Origin: Myotis daubentonii
Taxonomy: Eukaryota > Chordata > Mammalia > Chiroptera > Vespertilionidae
Assembly: GCF_963259705.1 (NCBI RefSeq)
Contig: NC_081861.1
Coordinates: 64,275,623 to 64,339,622, forward strand
Reading direction: 5' to 3'
Length of the DNA: 64,000 nucleotides
Below the pieces are notes generated by a model. That model searched no databases, had not been told where the DNA came from, and saw nothing but the letters and a program-made list of their open reading frames with translations. A program made the position numbers and the translations under genes. Positions within the stretch are counted from its first letter, which is position 1. Every line of letters begins with the position of its first letter. Below are positions 56,280-64,000 of this stretch, piece after piece.

Positions 56280-56500
56280 ATCTTGTGAAATCGGGGAAAG
56301 TTCCTTATCCTACATGAGCCCCCAATTTATAAAATGGAAATGCCATTTTCTACCTTATAGGGCTTTTGTACAGATTGAGTAACATTAGCTTTCTACAGTG
56401 CAGAGCAGCATGTTTTACACATAGGAGAAGCTGGGTAAATCTTAAATACTATTGATAATGCTATTGTTGATATTATCACGATTATTACGGTAGCAGAAGC
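56280..56500 (+). mobile_element. MIR SINE
   Basis: GGGAAAGTTCCTTATCCTAC, AATTTATAAAATGGAAATGC and TACCTTATAGGGCTTTTGTA follow the MIR core order. Confidence 0.65.
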
Positions 56501-56529
56501 AGTTGAGACAACTCCTATTAGTGGGCATA

Positions 56530-56587
56530 CAGGGGTATTATCACTATTATTCCTTCTGCTACATCAATAATAGTGATAATACCCCTG
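56530..56587. repeat. Perfect 22-bp inverted repeat, 14-bp loop
   Basis: Arms 56530-56551 (starting CAGGGGTATTATCAC) and 56566-56587 (ending GTGATAATACCCCTG) are exact reverse complements around CCTTCTGCTACATC. The right arm runs directly into the L1 tail. Confidence 0.97.
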
Positions 56588-56640
56588 AAACCTATATAAT
56601 TTTATTAACTAATGTCACCCCAATAAATTCAATTAAAAAA
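56588..56640 (+). mobile_element. Very short L1 3' end
   Basis: CCTATATAATTTTATTAACT and ATGTCACCCCAATAAATTCA with AATTAAAAAAG is a known L1 3' terminus. Nothing else of the L1 is present except possibly the inverted arm upstream. Confidence 0.7.
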
Positions 56641-56911
56641 GATTCTGACACTGGTAATCCAGTGCCTTTGGGCTCAAAATTAAAATTCCTGGCATTTATG
56701 GAAGTACAGTGTACCTTATAATGATCATTGTTATTTCTTTAGAGGAAGTATATTGGGAGTACTAGTTATTTTTTTAATGGTTCATATTTGGAATAGGGAT
56801 GAAGTGAGAATACCTTTTAAAAAAGTTTTTTCTCTGTACTACTAGTTCTCTGTCATTTATTCATTCTGTTCTTTTGTAACAAGCAACAGGGTTAAAAACC
56901 AACCTCTAGGG

Positions 56912-57146
56912 CAGTGATGGTGAATCTATGACACACGTGTCAGAGGTGACACGTGAACTCATTTTTTTGGTTGATTTTTCTTTGTTAAATGGCATTTAAA
57001 TATATAAAATAAATATCAAAAATATAAGTCTTTGTTTTACTATGGTTGCAAATATCAAAAAATTTCTATATGTGACACGGCACCAGAGTTAAGTTAGGGT
57101 TTTTCAAAATGCTGACACGCCGAGCTCAAAAGGTTCGCCATCACTG
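56912..57146. mobile_element. Non-autonomous hAT element
   Basis: The ends CAGTGATGGTGAATCTATGA and AAAAGGTTCGCCATCACTG are inverted repeats. The flanks CTCTAGGG (56904-56911) and CTCTAGGA (57147-57154) match at 7 of 8. A subterminal CACGTGTCAGAGGTGACACG element is repeat-rich and may be a transposase site by inference. Confidence 0.88.
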
Positions 57147-57154
57147 CTCTAGGA

Positions 57155-58799
57155 TCATTTTTTACACCACCAATTTTTCATACCAAGGTGGTAGCGGGCT
57201 AACTCAATCTGTTTCACAAAATACTTGAAGTGGGGCCATTGGAATTCCTTCTGTATATAGGAATGCTTTTTGATGAATGAGTTATTTCCTATATTTTTCC
57301 AATCGATATTTGTAACATTCTCTATAAACCAGAAACAGTTATGATTTATTATAGAAATTCATAGCTTGGGTCCATACCATGTAAACAAAAAAGAGAAAAA
57401 ATAAAAGTAAAGGGAAACTGCCACTTAGTATACACAGTCATTAAATTAAGATTATTAAATTAAATTTGTTTCTTGAATACAATTATGGAGAATATCAGTT
57501 GTGAATCATTAGAATGAACTAATTATATAAACCTTCATAGTCAATTCCAATCTTGCATATATTAATATTAAATACAACTTGACTTCTACCTGTGGTTATT
57601 ATAATTTTTTTTTTCTGATTTATCAATGACGAAATGAGTGGTGAGTACCCTAGTAAGGAAAAATAAAAAATTAAAAAAGTAAAATATACATATTTAATGT
57701 TCAAAGGTAATATTAACTGCAGCCTCCCCTGTGAGGCTATTTAAGAAAGAAAAGACCATAATAAAAGTTTGGGGAACTAAAACATATTAGAGTATATTTA
57801 AAGAATAAATGAGCTCATTTTATAAGAATCTAATAAAATATCCTAGTGGTGAGAACTGTTTCTTCCCCCGCATTGATCTCAAGTGTCAGATTAGTTCTCA
57901 AATTTAAACCCAAATTTGTTCTTGCTGGTTTTGAGATTTTGTTTAAAGTTGTGAGTCTTTATCTTTTCGTGACCTATGCTGTAATGGATGTGATGCTTTT
58001 GATTTCCTTTCCAGCTTATATAATGGAACTTTTCTTTCTGGAACCTGGTAATTTTAAGATTAGAATTCTTTGTTTGAAAGGACAAACCATTGACTGACCT
58101 CATCCCTTTTCATTTTTGATCTCAGGTTCATCTAAACCCCATGATAGCACCAAAGTCCAAAGTTTTTAAAGATACAAATTTCTTTTATTCCCTAGTCCTC
58201 TTTAGAGAAAATAACATCAACGAAAAACTTTTTCTGTCTGAAATACTTCCTCTTTGTGTTCAAGGAAAGTTAAAATGGCTCTGGAATCACTTTATGCAAA
58301 GGTGGTATTTCAATGTCTTGATTCCTGAATCTTCAGCTTCACTTAGAGCAAGTGCATTACTGTTAAACAATGACTCATCCTTCAGTATTAATTAATGTGA
58401 GTACTTAGTTTAAGATATGTTGTGTGTGAAATATTCTGTAATCAGAAGTAGAACTTCTAAAACAAAGTTTCTCTGGTGGTCTGTAATATTTGGAACAGGA
58501 TAACAGGCAATCAAATACAAGGTTATAAATACAAGGTTTAAGTTTTTAAAAATTATTATAAAAAATGTTCAGGTCAAAGAACTTGCTAAATAGGAGAACA
58601 AGAGTGAATCAGTGCATCGGTGAAACAGAAACTCAAAACAGGAAATTTTTCTGGAATTTAATCCACTGGAACAAATGAAATAGAAAAAAGTTGATAGAGG
58701 TAGAACATAGATTCACAAGTTTCAAGATCATTATAAATGGCATTTTAGGAAAAGAAAGAGAGAACGGAGGAAAGAAAGTAAAGAGTAATAAAAGAATGC
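57155..58799. other. Non-coding AT-rich stretch
   Basis: No repeat termini are recognised. The frames at 57846-58097 and 58141-58395 have no domain. Confidence 0.4.
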
Positions 58800-60946
58800 A
58801 TACATTAATTCCTTTATGCAACAAATTAGGGCCTACTATGTCCCAGGCACTGTTCCAGACCCAGAATAAAAAAAAGTGAAGAACAAAAATCTCTGCACAT
58901 AAGTTCTCTGAATGTAAACTTACATTCTACTTGGAAAAACCTACACTAAACATGATACATACATAAAATGTAATGTGTTAGAGTATTATAATGGATAAGG
59001 AGAAAAATAAAGCAAAGAATAAGAAATTGGAGTAGTGGGGTAGAGTCTCCATTTTGGATGTGGTGGCCAAGGAAGGCCTCACTGACCCAGAAACATGTGC
59101 ACTGAGGTAAAGTGAGGGAGTGAACCATTCTGCTGTGTAGAGAGAGAGCATCCCAGACAGAAGTAATTATAAGTATGAAGGCCCTTGAATCAAGAACATA
59201 CCAGATATGTTCAAGGAACAGCAAGGAGGTGCACTTGGGAGAGAATTAGGGAAGGCTAGTGCTGGGGCTGACCAGCAGACCCTGAGCAACAGATGAATGA
59301 TTACTCTGACACAACGTTTGCTGTGAAAGAGAGGCCAAGGGACTGTCTGGCTAAAAGAACTGGGCAGCCTGGATTGCCTGCCTTGTTAGGCTTTTGTGGT
59401 TGCAGCAGTTTGAGATAAAGTTTATATTTTAGATAAATCACCAGGGCAAGTAATCTTGGGAGGACACATGTGTTTGTAGTGTCTCTTAAGCAAGGACACC
59501 CAAAGGTTTAAGCATAAGAATTCCATAAACCCCCCGGGGGTCTGCTTGTGCACAGGCTTGTTTGGAAAGTTAAAGAAATAATTAGGGGCGCCACCTTCGG
59601 CACTCCCCTAAGCCAGAATTCCGATAAACAGGGCAGACGGCCTTCCACACACTTTCCTTTTCTCAGAAAGCCCTCCTTACAAACTTTCCAACCAAGTCTC
59701 CCGTGCTCCACAACAGGCTAGTAGGAAAGGAAAGATAGTGTGTGTAGTTTTTCTTGTCATAGTAAGAACTTTGACTTACTATAGAAAGTTATTGGAGGCT
59801 TTGGAGAAGAGAAGCTGCATCATATGACACGTTTTAACAGGATCACTCTTCGAGCTGTGTGGAGGAAAGACTAAAAGAGACTAAAAATGGAAGCAGAGTG
59901 GTCAATTAAAATGTTATTTTATTAATTTATAAAAGAGATGATGATGGCTTGGACCAAGGTAGTGGCTGTGAAGCAGTCAAAATGTAGAATTCTGGATATA
60001 TTTTGAAGTTAGTGCAACAGGATTTGCTGAGGAACCAGAGATGAGGAATGAGGGAATGTGGAAAATCAAGCATGAGGTCAAGAGTTGAAAAAAGTAACTG
60101 AAATTAACTCAGTGGGTAACACTTCGAGAAGAAAAATCTTTGAGGGAAGAATAATGGGAACTAAGTTTGAACATGAACATGTTAAGCTTTAGTGACTATT
60201 AGACATCGAAGTGAAGATGTCCAAAAAGCAATTGGCCATACATGTCTGAAATTCAGAGAAGAGTCTGAGCCAGGGATAAAATTTTGGAGTCATAAGGATG
60301 TAGATTATAATTAAAGCCTTGATTACCAAAGAAGTAAGTTTAGATAAGAAAGAAGACTGAGCTCTAGGACGACACAATGTTTTTATACTAAAATAAGAAA
60401 AACTAGCAAAAGACATTAAGAAAGAAGAATCAGAAAAATAGGAGGAAGTCTAGGTGAGTGTAGTAACCTGAAAGTAAAGTGACAAAGTATCTGAGGGAGG
60501 AGAGAGTGATGAACTATGACAAATGCTGTGGCTAAGTCACATAAGAGGACAGAAAATTGACCATTGTATATGAGGTCATTGGCAACTATGAGAGAGAGGA
60601 TCAGCTTCTGTAGACAGCTAGGTATGAAACACAATGGGAATGGATTTAAGAGGGAATGACAAAAGATAAATCAGAGAGGAGTATAGACAATTCTTTCATT
60701 TTATTTTTCTATAAACGAAAAGAGAGATGTAGCATGTTAGCTGGAGGAGAAATCAGGTCAAGAGACTGTGTGTGTGTAATGGGAGAAATAACAGTTTGTG
60801 TACTGATAGGAATTATTTAGTAAAGAAGAAAAACTTGATTTAAAAAGGGGGTAGTATTTGGAACAATGTCTTTGAATGGTGGTGAACAGATAGGGTCTTA
60901 TTCACAGGGAGAAGCCTTGGCTAGGACCATGGGCAGCCCATTCATA
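58800..60946 (+). mobile_element. Ancient mammalian interspersed repeat, decayed
   Basis: The text follows a common ancient repeat: ATTAGGGCCTACTATGTCCC, GTGGCCAAGGAAGGCCTCAC, GGAACAGCAAGGAGGTGCAC, ATGATGGCTTGGACCAAGGT and TATGAGGTCATTGGCAACTA. It appears to continue after the mariner to about 62480 (GATGATGGCCAGATCAAGGG). I place it in the ancient LINE or MaLR-internal group but cannot fix the family. A foreign-looking block lies at 59460-59715. Confidence 0.5.
59460..59715 (-). mobile_element. Unclassified insert, possible small LTR
   Basis: This GC-richer block interrupts the ancient repeat. On the minus strand it starts TGTTGTGGAGCACGGGAG and ends ACTACAAACACA, giving TG...CA ends, but no matching flank duplication was found and no polyadenylation signal stands out. 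The minus frame 59711-59508 has no domain. Confidence 0.3.
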
Positions 60947-61508
60947 AAGGGTGTCCCAAAATTCACGCAAGAAGTAATTTTGAAAGAAAACACAGGTTTA
61001 TAATTAAAATTGTAATTTTTTTATTGATTCATAAAGTATACAGCATAAGGTTATGTACAGAATAGCATATCGAGTAAATGGCCTCCACGGCTTTGCTGGC
61101 ACATACGCAATCTTTTGTTGACCGTTTTGCAAAAATTTGGCTGAATTTCGATGAGGCTCATTTTCATCTTGATGGCTTGGTTAATCGACAAAATTGTCGC
61201 ATTTGGGGTTCAGAAAATCCACGAGTAATTGTTGAGAAACAAATGCATCCACAACGTGTCACTGTTTGGTGTGGAATTTGGGCTGGAGGCATCATCGGAC
61301 CATTCTTCTTCGAAAATGCGGCTGCTCGGGCAGTAACAAAAGAGTGCGCATGTGCCAGCAAAGCCATGGAGGCCATTTACCCGATATGCTATTACATACA
61401 TAACCCTATACTGTGTACTTTATGAATCAATAAAAACTTTACAATTTTTAATTATAAACATGTGTTTTCTATCAAAATTACTTCTTGCATGGATTTTGGG
61501 ACACCCTT
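60947..61508 (+). mobile_element. Deleted mariner-like element with long inverted repeats
   Basis: It is flanked by TA (60945-60946 and 61509-61510). The ends AAGGGTGTCCCAAAATTCAC and the complement of ATGGATTTTGGGACACCCTT pair, and the pairing continues for about 175 bp per arm (60947-61121 and 61333-61508) with few mismatches. The roughly 210-bp centre is transposase coding, and the whole could fold into a long hairpin. Confidence 0.88.
61122..61332 (+). pseudogene. Mariner-family transposase fragment
   Basis: The plus frame reads FAKIWLNFDEAHFHLDGLVN, then QNCRIWGSENPRVIVEKQMH, PQRVTVWCGIWAGGIIGPFF and FENAA. FDEAHF holds the first catalytic aspartate of the DDE/D domain, and VTVWCG is the conserved strand after it. 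The DNA-binding N-terminus and the later two acidic residues are missing. It is open within the 115-codon frame 61078-61425, whose ends are translated inverted repeat and not protein. It is complementary in content to the other mariner at 19501, which lacks exactly this region, but is of a different family. Confidence 0.85.
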
Positions 61509-63055
61509 TAGAAACAGAAGCAAAGGAGGATATATGGGTAGAGAAATGGGTAGTTAGGCAAGTGTGGTGAACATGTGGAAGTTCTCATCTGGTTTTTCTG
61601 TTTTCTCAATGGATACGAAGCAAGGTCATCATCTAGGCATAAGGATGAAACAGAAGCCGTATAGAAGAGTCAACTGGAAGTTTGCGAGAGTGAATGTACC
61701 AGGGAAATATGACATGATTGCCAGTCAGCTTAAGGGCCAATTTGAGGATAGTGGTTACAAATTGAATGCGAGACCATGCAGTATGGTTGTGCTTTCTGTG
61801 ACTGTGTTCAGCTACAGAGGTACAAGCAGCTGGATCATTTGATTTAGTCTCACTGGGCAAGTAAACTGAAGTGAAAGAGGCATGGGAGGTAAGGGGAGGC
61901 ATAGGATGGCATATGCACAGGATTCATTATACTAATTGACTTTGAAATTTAAGCTGCATCAAGAGGGGAGGAAGGGAGGATGCCAAGGGGGTGATGGCCA
62001 GATCAAGGGTTCAGTGGAAGGAGTTTTGGAGTCAAGGTATCAGAGAATGTCAGAGGGAAAAGTAAGAAGTGGTGGTTAAAAATTAGAACATTTGAAATTA
62101 AAATTATGGAGTTATTTTAGTTCTTGTAACACTAAGGTTAAAGGTATACTAGTAACTATGGGATAAACTGAATGGGGTAGGCTGCAGGACCAGATCGCAG
62201 GAGGAAAGGGTGTCCAGGAATTGAGAGGCCAGTTTATTGGAATGATCTCCTAGGTGAATATTTAAGTCTCCAGGCATGCTAGTAGTCAGTGTTTGATGGT
62301 GACAGTGAGACTGGAGCTAAAGAAATGAGGGAGAGTGAGCTGGGGATCTGCAGACCACACAAGGGAGTGGGTGTTTTATGGGAACAAAGACTGTGATCCC
62401 AAAGAGTCTAGAGATGGTGATGAGGAAGAAAATCACAGCTACTCCATACCCTTGCTCCATGAAATGAGTATTATGGGAACAGAACCGCCACCTACATAGC
62501 CTGCTTTTGTTTGTTTTTCTGAAAACATCTTATTTGTAATTGAGTTGCTGAAATACAGCATTCCACAACCTTCAATCAAAGGACACTAAAAACACTCAGA
62601 TTAAAAATTGAGAATATGTCTCCAGATGAGGCATTGATGTTTTCCTCATACAAGGCAGATTCATATATGTAAAAATAGGATTTGTTGGTGAGCTTTCAGA
62701 GTTATTGGTGAGGCAATTAAGTGCTTGTAGGGAATCTTCCTAGTAGAAGAAGGCTCTGCCTTTCAGAAAGTACAGTGACTTCCAGCAAACTGATTGGTTA
62801 GCTTTGCCCTCCTGTGACAAGGCTCTCCTAGGGATTTGAGCTAAAGGATTTTTTGCCTTTTAGGTAAATTTACCTGTGAGCCCTGGGTGATGGTATTTAA
62901 CTTTCAGGGTATCTTAACTGCAATCCTTCTCTCTGAGTAGCAATTCTGGTATAAACCTCAGACTGGCTTCCCAAACATCAGTCCTGTCTACAGCTGAAGT
63001 TCTATTGTTTCTAGTTTTTTACCCTTTTGTTTTTAAATATTTCTTCTATTTATAT
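61509..63055. other. Ancient repeat continuation, then unrecognised sequence
   Basis: 61509-62480 appears to continue the repeat of 58800-60946 (AGATCAAGGGTTCAGTGGAA, TCTCCAGGCATGCTAGTAGT). 62480-63055 shows no recognised element. Confidence 0.35.
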
Positions 63056-63543
63056 CAGTGGTTCCCAACCTTTTTTTTTTTTTTTTTTTGGCCATGTCTC
63101 ACTTAAGCATCTCTAAAAACCTGATGCCCTCCCTGTGACATATAATTTTTATTATTCAAAAAGTGAACTATTCATGTGGAGGAAGCCTAAAAGGCCATTA
63201 ACTTGGTCTAAACAAGCTTCCAAAGAACATGGCATCCTGAAAGAGAAAAATAAAAGAACAAAAAGACAATTGAAGTACTGAGGAAGAAATCACTAAGAAA
63301 TTGTTAAAAATTAATAATAATATGAAGTGATATGAAAAAATAGCAAATAAAGTTTCAAAACATGTAATAGAGAACTGAAATGCATAAATATGTCACAATA
63401 TATATTTATATACTGTATATGAGGCCCCTAGAGCCATAAGAAATGCAAAAAAAAATCACTGTTACTAAATCATTCTCCAACTGCCCCTCTTAAAAATAAA
63501 ATTGCCCCCCTGTGGGGTGTGTGCCCCACATTGGGAACCACTG
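63056..63543. mobile_element. Non-autonomous hAT-Charlie element
   Basis: The ends CAGTGGTTCCCAACC and TTGGGAACCACTG are inverted repeats. The flanks ATTTATAT (63048-63055) and ATTTAGAT (63544-63551) match at 7 of 8. A T run of about 20 follows the left end. At 488 bp it is AT-rich and has no transposase frame. Confidence 0.88.
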
Positions 63544-63654
63544 ATTTAGATACAGGAGTTTTTTTTGGACCTTTGTGTTAGCTCACTAGGATTGTGAGGG
63601 TTGTGTTGTTATTATTTTCTGAAGATGTCTTATGTCTTTATTTACTGAGTAGTA

Positions 63655-63805
63655 TTTTATCTTATTTATTTTTAAATATTTGGGTATATTTTTATTGTTG
63701 ATAGTATGACAGATATCTCCCATTTCCACCCTTTTACTCTCTCTCCTCCCAGCCCCTACCCACCCCTCAAGGTATTCACTACCCTGTTGCCCATGTCCAT
63801 GGGAT
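63655..63805 (-). mobile_element. L1 3'-end fragment, antisense
   Basis: ATATTTTTATTGTTGATAGT, ACAGATATCTCCCATTTCC and a C-rich CTCTCCTCCCAGCCCCTACC stretch are antisense bat L1 3' UTR, ending at CCCATGTCCATGGGATATGC. Confidence 0.75.
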
Positions 63806-64000
63806 ATGCATATCTATATATCTATATCTATATCTATACCTATACCTCTATCTATATCTATATCTATATCTATATCTATATCTATATCTATATCTATATC
63901 TATATCTATATCTATATCTATATCTATATCTATATCATCTATATCTATATCTATATCTATATCTATATCTATATCTATATCTATATCTATATCTATATCT
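63806..64000. repeat. (ATCTAT)n hexanucleotide array, runs off the window
   Basis: About 195 bp of CTATAT/CTATAC hexamers abut the L1 end. They are imperfect at the left (CTATACC, CTCTAT), purer to the right, with one CATCTA interruption near 63935. The array continues past base 64000. Confidence 0.97.

Noticed and set aside
61164..61401. Minus-strand frames opposite the mariner fragment
   Set aside because: These are shadows of the plus-strand transposase and of the inverted repeats.

Overview
The window is nuclear DNA of a mammal, very probably a vespertilionid bat (Myotis, Eptesicus or a relative). Three lines of sequence evidence agree. There are five Helitron insertions with canonical termini; among mammals, Helitrons are abundant only in vespertilionid bats. 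About twenty tRNA-derived SINEs of the bat Ves type are spread through the window, many with clear target-site duplications. Alongside them lie fairly intact hAT and mariner DNA transposons, including SPIN-like copies, which are families known in these bats and rare in most other mammals.

I find no host protein-coding gene, exon series, rRNA or canonical tRNA gene. The open reading frames are short and are explained by transposon coding remnants, repeats or chance. The window reads as a repeat-rich intergenic region or a very large intron.

Layout: 1-1341, tail of a minus-strand dimeric Helitron with an internal minisatellite. 1655-5385, an L1 interrupted by a complete ORF1-only half-L1 (HAL1-type). 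7.1-13 kb, SINEs, an LTR, a small Helitron and three hAT elements. 13.5-14.1 kb, a second dimeric Helitron. 14.4-19 kb, old L1, a duplicated 90-bp segment and single-copy sequence. 19.5-20.3 kb, a deleted mariner. 22.3-26.1 kb, an antisense L1 carrying five nested insertions. 28.5-29.5 kb, a retrocopy made only of L1 5' UTR. 30.2-33.4 kb, L1 3' sequence hosting a solo LTR, a mariner MITE and a perfect 237-bp tandem duplication. 38.4-39.8 kb, a third dimeric Helitron with a minisatellite. 41.2-43.2 kb, single-copy sequence. 47.9-49.0 kb, a HAL1 split by a monomeric Helitron. 49-55 kb, a SINE cluster and a MaLR LTR. 56.5-57.1 kb, a hairpin beside an L1 tail, then a hAT. 58.8-62.5 kb, ancient repeat carrying a palindromic deleted mariner. 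63-64 kb, a hAT, an L1 tail and a hexanucleotide array running off the end.

The most notable structures are the recurrent head-to-tail Helitron dimers sharing one junction, the complete HAL1-type element with its duplicated target, the UTR-only L1 retrocopy, the exact 237-bp tandem duplication and the long-inverted-repeat mariner. Family names were assigned by recognising sequence, not by a database search.
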